Assembly: GCA_024195265.1 (NCBI GenBank)
Contig: JAJLRJ010000008.1
Coordinates: 24,851,932-24,915,931, forward strand
Reading direction: 5' to 3'
DNA from: Dendrophyllia cribrosa
Lineage: Eukaryota; Cnidaria; Anthozoa; Scleractinia; Dendrophylliidae
Length of the DNA stretch: 64,000 nucleotides
This document shows, piece after piece, positions 42,935 through 51,888 of this stretch (position 1 is its first letter; each line of letters starts with the position of its first letter). The position numbers and the translations under genes are program-made. Under the pieces are notes generated by a model that worked only from the letters and a program-made list of their open reading frames with translations, was not told where the DNA came from and did not search any database.

Positions 42935-43688
42935 ATGGCCACAAAACAAACCGCAAACAAGATCAACTTCTATGCCAAGCCGGCCCCCCTTCCCTCAACA
43001 GGGGCAGTGCCACACACACAAATACAAAGACTTCTGGCAAGGGCCCCGCCACCGTCAGTTTTCGAACCGACTAATATAGGTGTTGGGTATGGACCCAAGA
43101 AAGCTGCCATTCAATGCACTAATCGTGGGCCCCACTAACTCTGGCAAGACACAGTATCTTCTCTCACAACTGCGAGGGGCCTTTAGGGGTTGTTTTGATT
43201 ACATAGTTTTATTCTGCCCCACATTTGTTAAGAACAAGACATACGATGGTTTCGTGGATCGCGATCCACACATCTTCGTCATCGTCTGCCAACAGCACGA
43301 GATCGAAGACTGGTTGAGGCTGGCGTGCTTCTTTTTCACATCCACCAACACTTTATTCATTCTCGATGACTGCGCCGCCTCCAAAGATGTCAAAGGCCGC
43401 ACGGGCCAGCTGGTCAATCTTGGGTTCAGCGCAAGGCATGACGGCATATCCGTGTGGGTCTTGACCCAGCAGATCACCAGCATTGCAAAGCCATATCGCG
43501 ACAACATTGCAGCGATCGTGCTCTTTTACACGCCATCCAGCAAGACAACCAAAGCCATCTTCGAAGACTATGCCGGCGAGCTCTCCCACGAGGAGTACAA
43601 AGAGTTTATCGCAAGGCTCAAATCCCGCAAGTTCTCCCACCTGGTTTTCTCTCTTAGGCATCCGTATGGAATTGAGTACAAGGTTTAA
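42935..43688 (+). CDS. Packaging ATPase (element B), possible N-terminal frameshift
   Basis: The ATPase core from ATG 43089 has Walker A VGPTNSGKTQ, Walker B NTLFILDDCAA, and the sensor-like WVLTQQITSIAK, the same architecture as in element A but clearly diverged. An upstream open part starting at 42935 after TTTATATACC (MATKQTANKINFYAKPAPLP) ends in another frame near 43138. The promoter cassette sits before 42935, so the native protein probably began there and a one-base shift near 43085 separates the two parts. Confidence 0.85.
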
Positions 43689-43707
43689 ACACATATATAT
43701 ATATACC

Positions 43708-43947
43708 ATGAATGCGCCAACCAGTCTTCACAAACTGTGTGCGCTTTCACAGCTTTTGGATGAATTGCACAAACACACCCTTGAGGCGCAAAACAAAATT
43801 ATCAAAGCCGCTGGTGAGGAAGATCTGCGTCTCATGCTTCTTAACAGATATCCCTTGCGGTTGACTTCTATGCCAGACACCATGGCGGGGCTTATACGAG
43901 AGATTGAAACCCTTTTGCCAGACATCAAGAGAATTATTGAAAAATAA
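43708..43947 (+). CDS. Small helical protein (element B)
   Basis: 79 aa, preceded by a long CATATATATATATACC. Predicted all-helical, with LLDELHKHTLEAQNKIIK. No hydrophobic segment and no known domain. An AATAAA follows the stop directly. Confidence 0.55.
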   Translation: MNAPTSLHKLCALSQLLDELHKHTLEAQNKIIKAAGEEDLRLMLLNRYPLRLTSMPDTMAGLIREIETLLPDIKRIIEK

Positions 43948-43973
43948 AAAAAAACACATATGTATACCCCCTG

Positions 43974-44582
43974 ATGGCTGAAGCTGCTGAAGACCAGGTC
44001 GTTTTTGACGAAGTAATGCAGATGCTGGAGGCCACCCCTGGTGCCGCACCTCCCACAGGGCTAGTTGGTGACAATGACATTCCTGCCAAACGTGAGAAGC
44101 TGGCAATCCTTGTTTCAACTGGCAAGGCCAAAGAAGCCATCGGCGTGCAGCTCACACATGATCATGTCAAGCGGTTGTCAGACAAGGACGTTGACAAGTA
44201 CTGCAAACGGTACGAGGCCTACGTTGGCAACAAGACAACCGAATCCCTTGTTGATTCAGCCATCATGCTAATATCCAAAGGCGTTGGCATGGTGGTCCCG
44301 GTTGATGATGTGGTGGAATTGCAGAAAGAACTCAAGAACGACTACATCATCAACCAGGAGTTGTCAAATCTTGCTGGGGCTATTGCCGTGCGATGCGGAC
44401 GATGGCTGGCAATTGCCAATGCTGCTCTCATCACAACAAAACACATCAAGTTTAAACGAGAGCCTGATTTGATAGAATTGGAACCACCAGCCACACATCC
44501 AACCAGGGACAGTGAAGGCTATCCACTTGAGGGCCTTGATGAAGTTGGGTTGGGACCTGTGGCGACCTCGCAGCAACCTTGA
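43974..44582 (+). CDS. Unknown 202-aa protein (element B)
   Basis: Start MAEAAEDQVVFDEVMQMLEA after CACATATGTATACC. The middle has KLAILVSTGKAKEAIG and VDKYCKRYEAYVG; LAGAIAVRCGRWLAIANAAL is moderately hydrophobic. The C-terminus is acidic and proline-rich. Followed by tandem GGCAGCAACCT words and an AATAAA. I do not recognise the family. Confidence 0.55.
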   Translation: MAEAAEDQVVFDEVMQMLEATPGAAPPTGLVGDNDIPAKREKLAILVSTGKAKEAIGVQLTHDHVKRLSDKDVDKYCKRYEAYVGNKTTESLVDSAIMLISKGVGMVVPVDDVVELQKELKNDYIINQELSNLAGAIAVRCGRWLAIANAALITTKHIKFKREPDLIELEPPATHPTRDSEGYPLEGLDEVGLGPVATSQQP

Positions 44583-44663
44583 AGAAACCTGGCAGCAACC
44601 TGTCAGCAACCTGGCACCACACTTATCACATCATATAAAAAATAAAATTCACATATATACAGG

Positions 44664-45164
44664 ATGGCCACACCACTCGAGACGATCCCTGAAGAAACTC
44701 CAACTCCAACTCCAACACCTGCACGGGTTACCTCTGAGGCTCCAAAAACAAAGCCTGCAACAGAAAAGAACCCCGGCCGTGTTGCTTCTGGCAAAAGGTT
44801 AGCAGAACGAAACCGCATGGCCCGGGAAGCAAAGAAAAAGGTCGAAGCACAAAAGCCTGCACCCTCAACAAGTGAAAACAATTCTCCAACAAGTGGCACA
44901 ACAAGTGGCACAACAAGTGGCACAACAAGTGACAGCAACAGCAACTCAATCGTTTATATTCTGGGGGTTGGTGGGTTGATTGTCTCTGATGCTGGTGTTT
45001 ATTACCAGCGCGAAGCCATAATGCAAAGGCTTGGACGCAAATCAAACACACCAGCACCGCCACCAACGCCAGCAAACACCCCACCAGCAACCCCACCAGC
45101 AACACCGCCAGCAACACCGCCATCTCGAATTCCTGTAAGACAAGGAATAAAAAATATGGAATAA
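44664..45164 (+). CDS. Pro/Thr-rich single-pass protein (element B)
   Basis: 166 aa after CACATATATACAGG. PTPTPTPAR-type start, a basic patch (RNRMAREAKKKVEAQK), three tandem TSGT units, one hydrophobic helix (VYILGVGGLIVSDAGVY) and a C-terminal PPATPPATPPATPP repeat. Likely a membrane or virion accessory protein. Repeats on both sides could vary in number. Confidence 0.55.
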   Translation: MATPLETIPEETPTPTPTPARVTSEAPKTKPATEKNPGRVASGKRLAERNRMAREAKKKVEAQKPAPSTSENNSPTSGTTSGTTSGTTSDSNSNSIVYILGVGGLIVSDAGVYYQREAIMQRLGRKSNTPAPPPTPANTPPATPPATPPATPPSRIPVRQGIKNME

Positions 45165-45187
45165 AAAAACATATATATACTGACACC

Positions 45188-45424
45188 ATGAATCTTTTCA
45201 AGGTTGCGATGACTGGTGCTGCAATCGGAGGTGTACTTGTTTTTTTGGGTGAATGTAACGTGGCCGCCTTTGAAACAATTCTCAGATTGTTAATGAACAG
45301 GCACAACGAGCCGACAAAGCGTGTGTTCTTGCCCGCGCCCGAGCCCGAGCCCGAGTCCGAGTCCGAGGTCGAGTCAGAGGCCGAGGGGCCCCGAGCCCGA
45401 ACCAGAGGTGAGTCAGAAAAATAA
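45188..45424 (+). CDS. Small protein with N-terminal hydrophobic helix and acidic tail (element B)
   Basis: 78 aa: KVAMTGAAIGGVLVFLGE, then a PEPEPESESEVESEAE tail encoded by a GAG/CCC repeat. Preceded by CATATATATAC; AATAAA follows the stop. The next gene starts with a related MTGATIGAV word, suggesting tandem duplication. Confidence 0.55.
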   Translation: MNLFKVAMTGAAIGGVLVFLGECNVAAFETILRLLMNRHNEPTKRVFLPAPEPEPESESEVESEAEGPRARTRGESEK

Positions 45425-45446
45425 AAAAACATATATATATCGCACC

Positions 45447-45773
45447 ATGGCTTTTTTACTGGGGGTCATGACTGGCGCTACAATCGGAGCTGTGGCCAAA
45501 AATAACAGACAAAACAGGCCTGAGGACGCTGCCGCGGACCTAGAGGTCATATGGCTCCGAGAGGTCAAGGCCAATGCGCGAAAGTCCGAGGCCAGGGCCC
45601 TAGAGGCAAAGGCCCGAATCATCAATGACACGGCCAGAGAGTACGAAGACATGAACCTCCATGGTGAGGCCCGACTCCGCTATAGAGATGCCTCGGACCT
45701 CTATGACAAGGCCGTAGTCCTCTATGATGAGGCCGCAGTCCTCTTTAACGGGGGCCTAAATGATATTGGTTGA
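45447..45773 (+). CDS. Small protein with hydrophobic start and helical repeats (element B)
   Basis: 108 aa from MAFLLGVMTGATIGAVAKN. The rest is charged helix ending with tandem LYDKAVVLYDEAAVLF units. Cassette CATATATATATCG before the ATG. Relative of the preceding gene at its N-terminus. Confidence 0.55.
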   Translation: MAFLLGVMTGATIGAVAKNNRQNRPEDAAADLEVIWLREVKANARKSEARALEAKARIINDTAREYEDMNLHGEARLRYRDASDLYDKAVVLYDEAAVLFNGGLNDIG

Positions 45774-45834
45774 GATTAAATGAGACGACAAAGGAACAAA
45801 AAATAAAACATCATATGTATACTGGACACAAACC

Positions 45835-46056
45835 ATGTCTGACAACAAGCTTGTGAAGTCTATCCTCGACGCCGCAACAATCACTGGCCTTGTCGCTGGT
45901 ATTGGTTGGATTGGTAAAAAGACCATCAAAGAGAACTTAACCGCCGACCCCAGTGCAAGCTTGATGAATTACGTCAAGTTCACAGCCGTCATGGCTGGCA
46001 CCATCGCGCTGAAAAAATATCTCGAGGACCAGAAAATCCTCCCAGACAACTTGTAA
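45835..46056 (+). CDS. Small two-helix membrane protein (element B)
   Basis: 73 aa with ITGLVAGIGWIGKK and FTAVMAGTIALKKYL hydrophobic parts. CATATGTATAC lies before the start. No family recognised. Confidence 0.5.
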   Translation: MSDNKLVKSILDAATITGLVAGIGWIGKKTIKENLTADPSASLMNYVKFTAVMAGTIALKKYLEDQKILPDNL

Positions 46057-46112
46057 AACCGGCAGCATCTAACCAACCATGTAAAAAACATATGTATACA
46101 CACAACCCCACA

Positions 46113-46550
46113 ATGGCTTCGATCGCAATAATGGCTCTTGGCGCTGTTCTCAATGCGGCCGCTTTCACGGGCGGCAATTATCTCGCAAAATATCTGTCTG
46201 GTGATAACGGAAAGGCAGCGATGGATGAGAAAATCCGTCACGACCACGCCCTTGAACAATACCAAGCAGCTTATGCCAAATACCAGAAGGACCGCACCAA
46301 GCTCCTCGACTGGATTGCAGCCAATGATCGGAAGGAACACCAAGCTAGCAAAAACTTCCAAACCACCGACCAAGCCCTGGTCTTGTATAACCAGATGCAC
46401 CAAACACAACCAGATAAACAAATCAAAGACAACAAAGAGCCTGTCTTCTCAGACTTCTACAAGCCCAGTACACAACAGAAGAATGGCGAACTTGCGTTCA
46501 TTGGAGGCACCCTGCTTGCGGGTGGGTATGCAGCTTATCGCTTTCTTTAA
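46113..46550 (+). CDS. Small virion-type protein with hydrophobic ends (element B)
   Basis: 145 aa. Starts MASIAIMALGAVLNAAAF and ends GELAFIGGTLLAGGYAAYRF, two hydrophobic segments around a charged helical middle (RHDHALEQYQAAYAKYQKDR). CATATGTATAC cassette before it. Similar small proteins are frequent in cnidarian Polinton-type loci (recollection, not searched). Probably membrane-associated. Confidence 0.55.
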   Translation: MASIAIMALGAVLNAAAFTGGNYLAKYLSGDNGKAAMDEKIRHDHALEQYQAAYAKYQKDRTKLLDWIAANDRKEHQASKNFQTTDQALVLYNQMHQTQPDKQIKDNKEPVFSDFYKPSTQQKNGELAFIGGTLLAGGYAAYRFL

Positions 46551-46569
46551 ACAAATATATATACCCCCT

Positions 46570-47559
46570 ATGGAGACGAAACTCTCTAAGATCTATTATG
46601 GCCCGAAAGGGTATTGGAAAGGGCTTGCCGCTGTGAAAAAGCTAGCTGCTGCGGCCAAGGTCTCTGATGATGCCGCAAAGAAATGGCTGGTCAAACAAGC
46701 CCTTTGGCAAGTTTACCTCCCAGCACCACGCGCTATCCCTCGTCCCAAGTTTGATGTCTCATCACCCAATGCAGTGCATCAAGCAGATCTTCTCTTCCTG
46801 CCACACGACAAACTTCCCCGCGGGAGAAAGGTGTACAAATACGCATTAACCCTTGTGGATGTGGCTAGCCGTTTCAAAGCAGCAGAACCTCTAACTTCAA
46901 AAGAGTCTGAAGAAGTCTCAAGGGCTTTTGCACGGATTTACAGACGTGAGCCTTTGAAATGGCCGCAACTCTTGCAAGTTGACCCTGGGAAAGAGTTTAT
47001 GGGGGCTGTGACAAAGACAATGGAAAACAACAAAACGACCATTCGGCGAGGACGGGTTGATATCCACAGAGACCAAGCAATTGTGGAGAGATTCAATCGC
47101 ACCCTGGCTGAAAGGTTGTTTGGTTATCAGTATGCCGTTGAAATGAATATGCCCTCTGGCCGGTCGACTGCATGGGTCAAAAGACTGCCAGATGTTGTCT
47201 CGGCCTTGAACAATGAAGTAACAAGACTCACTGGCAAGAAGCCCGCTCAAGCAATCAAAGAGAAAGCAATATTCTCCAAGCCTGCGACACCATATGCTAG
47301 GCCAGTTGGGATGAATGAGAAGAAGCTCCCTCCCCGGGTGAGTGTGAGATATCTTTATTACCCCGGTGAGCTAGAGGGTGGTGGGAGGCGTGCGACCGAC
47401 CCGATCTGGTCTTTGAAGGTCCACAACATTGAGAAGGTTGTCACCAAGCCAGATGCGCCTGTCGTTTATTACCTTTACGACGGGCCTAAGAGAGGGTTTG
47501 TTCGTGAGGAGCTGATGGTTGTGCCACCAGGCACTCAGTTGCCCCCAGCTGGGTTGTGA
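46570..47559 (+). CDS. DD35E integrase (element B)
   Basis: 329 aa from ATG 46570, after AATATATATACCCCC. An N-terminal helical region precedes the core: Asp near 72 (HQADLLFLP), Asp near 138 (LQVDPGKEF) and Glu near 174 (IVERFN), with 35 residues between the last two. The C-terminal part is SH3-like (VRYLYYPGEL). It lacks the chromodomain of the element A enzyme. The end overlaps the PolB end by 25 bp in convergent orientation. Intact, in contrast to the MCP. Confidence 0.9.
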   Translation: METKLSKIYYGPKGYWKGLAAVKKLAAAAKVSDDAAKKWLVKQALWQVYLPAPRAIPRPKFDVSSPNAVHQADLLFLPHDKLPRGRKVYKYALTLVDVASRFKAAEPLTSKESEEVSRAFARIYRREPLKWPQLLQVDPGKEFMGAVTKTMENNKTTIRRGRVDIHRDQAIVERFNRTLAERLFGYQYAVEMNMPSGRSTAWVKRLPDVVSALNNEVTRLTGKKPAQAIKEKAIFSKPATPYARPVGMNEKKLPPRVSVRYLYYPGELEGGGRRATDPIWSLKVHNIEKVVTKPDAPVVYYLYDGPKRGFVREELMVVPPGTQLPPAGL

Positions 47560-50500
47560 AACTCGATTGGTTCTGTGTGGATGCTGTCTGGCAGCACCCA
47601 ACGCTTGTCGTAATAAGCAGAGAGGCCCAGCTTGTGCTGCTCGTAAGTGAACATGGCACCGTTGTGCATTCGGAAGCCCCTGTTGGTGGCCATGTCCCGG
47701 CCCCCTTGCAGGGCTCTTTCGTACCTTTCCCAGCGAAGCTCGTTCTGCTTCTTGTTGACGCCCTTGGAGGACATCTTGGCCTCACCGCTAGCCTCGTTTT
47801 CGACATAATAACACTTGCTGCACAAGGCGATGGCCCGTGTGCCTTCCTTCTCAAGCTTGAACAAGCCAGGCTCTCTGCCGCTCCACTTGTCCCACGCCAA
47901 CCAATTCTTCTTCTCCGCTTCGAACTGGGCGCGAAGTTCAGGACGAACGGCCTCTTCCAGAGTGTCGTGAGCAAGAGCGAAGTACATGCTGTCCGTGTCC
48001 ATCTGGATGAGCTCGAAGTCGCGCCTGTCGATGAAGTAATCTAGGAAGTCGTAATAGAACTCCAACATGCGAAGCTTGGCAAGTTGATACACAACAATGC
48101 CCACTTGAAAGGGACGGTCGATTGTGACCTTTTGCTTGCGCAGCTCGATCTTGTAAGCAGCTCCAATCTCTTCGAGGTCATCGAACAAGGGTGAGCGGAG
48201 ATGCTTGTCGACCTCATCCTCGTCAATTGTGTACAACGTTCTTGTCTGGCGCTCCACGGCTTCGATGAACTTGCCGTAAGCGCTGTTGCCAAGGAGCTTG
48301 AACACTTCAGCAAGCAGGGCCTTATCCTTGTCAGCGTCGCCTTTCCTTCGATTGTTGGCGACCTCGCGAACGAACCAGTCGAAGAGCTTTTGGGACATGT
48401 AATCGATCGTGCGGTAGACTGCCGTGATCTTGAGCCCGATGTTGAGATACCACTTCAAGAGGGGGGCGTAGATCAGCATCTTTTTCGCTGACAACACACC
48501 CAGAAGCTTTTTCTGGTCGGGAAAGCGGGTTCGACCACTTTCTTGGAGGTAATCGTGCATATGCTGTGGAACAAATTCGTCAGGCACTGCTTGGTTGATG
48601 AAGAGCGGGGGAAACTCTTCAAACTGCTCCCACAACTCTTGGGGGCCTTCGATGTCCACTTCCGCAAACCCGAACCATCCGCTTGTATGCAGCCTCAGAT
48701 TCATTTCAAGAGCTCTCGCCGCCTGCTCCGGAGCATCGTAATGCACAACCTTCTCTTTACCACAGGGCATCTTCTGCAGCATCGTGCTTGGGTAAAGGGA
48801 GTTAGCATCGAACCCCACAATCCGTTTCGTGATGCGCGCTAAGTCGCCGTATTTGTGAGAACGGATACGGGTTTCGCCGCTTACGTGTTTGCGGGTGAAG
48901 ACTAGGCTTGGCCCGCCAACCACAGCCCCCTTCAGCATTGCGTACGCTTCTGGGCCGGGGGCGTATAGGGCTGGAGCATTGCGACCTCTCAACGAACCTC
49001 GCAAGACGTATTGCATTGATACTCCTGGCAAGGAGACCACGTCTTTGAAGATGTCCACCCCGAGGCCCGTGTAAAAGCCCTTCATCGTTTGGAGAGCTTC
49101 GAGGAAGGGAGACACGTCGAGATTGTTATAATGCTCAAGCCAGTCTCCGAATGTCTTCATACCTTTCTCGTGGAAGATGCGATTGCATTCTTCGTGCTCC
49201 TCGCGAGAAAGAACGAAGGCCTTTTTGAGTTGTGAGTACCAGCACTCGTATGGAGGAAGCCCCGGGAAATCCAGCTTGTTAGCGCTGTCAAACCACTCGT
49301 ATGGAAGCCAGGACTTGGCCTGTGTCGCTCCATACGTCTTGACCCACTTGTCGTACGTGATGCCTGGGGCCAAATAATTCATGATGTCCAAGAACTTGTA
49401 GCTGGGGGTGTTGATGAACATGATGCGCCCCTCTTTCTCCGCGGCGAAGACCTCGTTCTCGCCAGCGAGATGAGTAACAAAGTACTTGCGGATAAGCTTG
49501 AGATCGTAATGGCCTGAGTTGAAGCCGACCACAGGCACTTGGTTGCACCATTTGTCGATGAGTTTGAGTTGCTTCTCAGGAAGATTCTCAAGGTCTGGGG
49601 GCATGTATTTTACAGCCACGTCTTCTCGGATGGCTTCGCTTCGCCGCTCCAGGGAGGTATAAAACAACCTGATAAGCTCGTCAGGATCTTTGGAGCAAAT
49701 GTACTCAGGCTCAGGGTTCAACGTGTCGGCAATGGAGACTGAGATGGGCACATGCTCGCTTTCATAAGAGAGATCGTGTGTAGGACGGGCTGCCTTGGTC
49801 TTGTCCTGGTACGCTTCGAAGTCATAGACGATCGCGTGGGGATATGTTTTGTTTCTTTTCTGTGGGCAACGATCATTCCACCAGGGGGCAGGCCGTTCAT
49901 GCTCCCACCTTTCCATCACGGTGTACCCAGCATCTCGAAGAAACTGAGTTCGTTGCAGAGTCTTTTGGTAAGCAATCGCCCTTGTGATTGTGTTGCCCCT
50001 TCGGTCAACATGAATCGCTTCGTCCCTCGTTCCCTCGGGGTAACATTCCTCGCAACCGTGCCAGTGACATCCGTGGAACTGAAAAACTGTCTTGCTTTCT
50101 GGGTGATAGCCATCGACTGGGGCCCCACAAATATGCCCGCATCTGTGATGGTGGATGTGAATACCGGCCTGTTTCGCCTCCCACTCCAGCCAGCACACAC
50201 CCTTGACACCGAAACCTCCTTCTGGGTAAAAGGCTTTCTCAAAAGCTGACTCCGGAGGGAGGATACGTTTCCCGGGGCAGTCGATTTTGGTTTGGCCACG
50301 AGTACACGTCTTGGAGTGGCGAGTTAAATGAGCAGCACGTATGAACCTCCCGCCGCACTCGCCACAAGTGTAATTGTTTGTGACTTTATTGATGTTGGTG
50401 ATCAAGAAGGAGTGGTCCTCATAAATGCCGATAATCATGGTTGAAGTGCCCACCTCGTTGTAATTCGCAGGGGTGTAAGATAAAGTGAAGTCGCCATTGG

Positions 50501-51293
50501 GGTGAACAAGATATGCGGCAATTCCTTGCTTGAAATGCTTTTCGATTTTAGAGAGGTGCCGCAAATTTAGCTGACCTCGAAGCCCTGGATAAAGGGCGAA
50601 GAAGCTTTCTGCGAGTTCTCTGGATCTGCGAGTTGAACGATCTATACGGGCTCCTCGATGGACAGCCAAGCAACGAAAGAGACAAAGATTGTCGTTGAAA
50701 TTGTCAAGGGCAATGACTTCTCTTTTGTTGCGAATCCAATCAGGAAGACGCCCGAGGCCTATTTGCAAGGGTTGTCGATCCAACACGACTTTGACATCAA
50801 GCAGGGCAGTGCGCTCGTAAACCCATTTGGTGTCAGGTCTGTTGAGTCTTGCGTTTTGAAGACGAAGCTCTTCCTGGGCTTGCAGCCACTGTCGTGTCTC
50901 GGAAAGAGTGGATAGCCAACGACTGTTGTGGTTGTTTTGATAAAACATTCTCAACTCCTCGGTTTCAGTGTTTCGTAACTCGAATGTGAACCGTAAATTG
51001 ATTGAGTGTCGTGTGTGAACATGTTGCTTGATTTTGTTCAAAATTCTGGCGACAAGAGAATTTTCGAGATTGTTTACAAAGCGAAACCGGAATGTTCGTC
51101 TGCCTTGTTCAACCCATTGATCAACCCGATCATAGAGTTGAACAAATTGTTGAAAATCCAGATCCGGGGGGTTGTTTTGAGGTTCGATCTCGCCGGCAGG
51201 CTCAATCCTCTCGATATTTCGCGCCTGTTCGTCTAGCCAGGCAATCAGCTCGCGTTGATCGTCATCACGCCGCCTTCGCCGGGGTTGTGGCAT
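47535..51293 (-). CDS. Protein-primed family B DNA polymerase (element B)
   Basis: 1252 aa from ATG 51293, after CTTATATATACGCA. N-terminal part: DNLCLFRCLAVHRG near residue 208 and a DHSFLI segment, resembling a papain/OTU-like region of Polinton PolBs, then a C2H2 finger (CGECGGRFIRAAHLTRHSKT and Cys, about 311). Exonuclease: VYDFEAYQD (about 491) and VGFNSGHYD. Polymerase: DANSLYPST (motif A, about 828), KLLGNSAYGK (motif B, about 1001), MDTDSMYF (motif C, about 1098). All catalytic motifs are present. The frame is open into the hairpin upstream, but the promoter and ATG fix the start. Confidence 0.93.
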   Translation of the reverse strand: MPQPRRRRRDDDQRELIAWLDEQARNIERIEPAGEIEPQNNPPDLDFQQFVQLYDRVDQWVEQGRRTFRFRFVNNLENSLVARILNKIKQHVHTRHSINLRFTFELRNTETEELRMFYQNNHNSRWLSTLSETRQWLQAQEELRLQNARLNRPDTKWVYERTALLDVKVVLDRQPLQIGLGRLPDWIRNKREVIALDNFNDNLCLFRCLAVHRGARIDRSTRRSRELAESFFALYPGLRGQLNLRHLSKIEKHFKQGIAAYLVHPNGDFTLSYTPANYNEVGTSTMIIGIYEDHSFLITNINKVTNNYTCGECGGRFIRAAHLTRHSKTCTRGQTKIDCPGKRILPPESAFEKAFYPEGGFGVKGVCWLEWEAKQAGIHIHHHRCGHICGAPVDGYHPESKTVFQFHGCHWHGCEECYPEGTRDEAIHVDRRGNTITRAIAYQKTLQRTQFLRDAGYTVMERWEHERPAPWWNDRCPQKRNKTYPHAIVYDFEAYQDKTKAARPTHDLSYESEHVPISVSIADTLNPEPEYICSKDPDELIRLFYTSLERRSEAIREDVAVKYMPPDLENLPEKQLKLIDKWCNQVPVVGFNSGHYDLKLIRKYFVTHLAGENEVFAAEKEGRIMFINTPSYKFLDIMNYLAPGITYDKWVKTYGATQAKSWLPYEWFDSANKLDFPGLPPYECWYSQLKKAFVLSREEHEECNRIFHEKGMKTFGDWLEHYNNLDVSPFLEALQTMKGFYTGLGVDIFKDVVSLPGVSMQYVLRGSLRGRNAPALYAPGPEAYAMLKGAVVGGPSLVFTRKHVSGETRIRSHKYGDLARITKRIVGFDANSLYPSTMLQKMPCGKEKVVHYDAPEQAARALEMNLRLHTSGWFGFAEVDIEGPQELWEQFEEFPPLFINQAVPDEFVPQHMHDYLQESGRTRFPDQKKLLGVLSAKKMLIYAPLLKWYLNIGLKITAVYRTIDYMSQKLFDWFVREVANNRRKGDADKDKALLAEVFKLLGNSAYGKFIEAVERQTRTLYTIDEDEVDKHLRSPLFDDLEEIGAAYKIELRKQKVTIDRPFQVGIVVYQLAKLRMLEFYYDFLDYFIDRRDFELIQMDTDSMYFALAHDTLEEAVRPELRAQFEAEKKNWLAWDKWSGREPGLFKLEKEGTRAIALCSKCYYVENEASGEAKMSSKGVNKKQNELRWERYERALQGGRDMATNRGFRMHNGAMFTYEQHKLGLSAYYDKRWVLPDSIHTEPIEFHNPAGGN

Positions 51294-51316
51294 TGCGTAT
51301 ATATAAGGGTTTTTAA

Positions 51317-51578
51317 TTTCTTCAATTGGTGATGCCCCGCTTGCAGTTGCGGGTGGGATCGGGGAAAACGCATTTGACTCCCTCTTACGGGTGTTTGAGC
51401 CTGAGGCTCCGAGTAGTGGGTAGAGGGCTTCTCTCAAATACCATTTTTTTGGCTGATTTCCAATTTGTTGCCTCGATAAGCAATTGTTTCTCACTTCGCT
51501 CGAAAAAATTGCTTATCGAGGCAACAAATTGGAAATCAGCCAAAAAAATGGTATTTGAGAAGCCCTCTACCCACTACT
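51317..51578. repeat. Right inverted end of element B with terminal hairpin
   Basis: Inverted copy of 33845-34107. Its hairpin is 51412-51578. The loop reads CTCACTTCGCTCG on the plus strand, exactly as at the left end, although it should be complemented if the whole end were simply inverted. Confidence 0.9.
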
Positions 51579-51876
51579 GGAACCATTGATCTTGGGAATG
51601 TTGGATATTCAAAAACTCACCAGGAGAATATTCGAAAGAACTGAGATGAACCCATCTTTTCACGCTTTTGGGTTTGGGTGGAGTTTTTGGTTTGGCAACA
51701 CCGTCAGTTTCCACTACTTCCAGATGACTACCATCTTTGAGGTGGAATATTGTTTTTCCAGCTTTTAAACAACGGCAGATATATTGTCTGGTCAATTCCA
51801 TATGGGGAGCGAGAGCAGACATAGAATCAACTGTCGCGATTGTCTTTCTAGTTGTCACGTCAATCAGTTTCCACAT
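51579..51876 (-). pseudogene. Acidic repeat protein, 5' part (element A, split by B)
   Basis: From ATG 51876 (context TTAAAATG) the frame reads MWKLIDVTTRKTIATVDS, then LTRQYICRCLKAGK and IFHLKDGSHLEVVE, until element B cuts it at 51578. The helix-turn-helix-like start resembles modular DNA-binding repeats (NUMOD/IENR type), and the gene at 56423 has the same plan. The rest of the gene is at 33209-33844. An ORF continuing upstream through the tandem repeats is not part of the gene. Confidence 0.6.
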
Positions 51877-51888
51877 TTTAATGGAAAC

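Larger units (their letters stand above)
33845..51578. mobile_element. Polinton element B, nested inside element A
   Basis: 17.7 kb bounded by inverted ends of about 262 bp that start AGTAGTGGGTAGAGGG. GGAAC flanks it directly on both sides (33840-33844 and 51579-51583), one base short of the usual 6-bp Polinton duplication. It carries its own integrase, PolB, ATPase, MCP and penton, unlike those of A in order and sequence, and looks richer in GC. The interrupted gene is the acidic gene of A. Confidence 0.92.

Noticed and set aside
45321..45446. N-terminal extension of the 45447 gene
   Set aside because: It reads the acidic tail of the previous gene in another frame.
46138..46569. Long N-terminal extension of the element B integrase
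   Set aside because: It overlaps the real gene at 46113-46550 in another frame; the promoter cassette precedes 46570.
51294..51494. PolB start inside the terminal hairpin (51494)
   Set aside because: The open frame passes through the inverted end; the TATATATAC cassette and ATG at 51293 are better.
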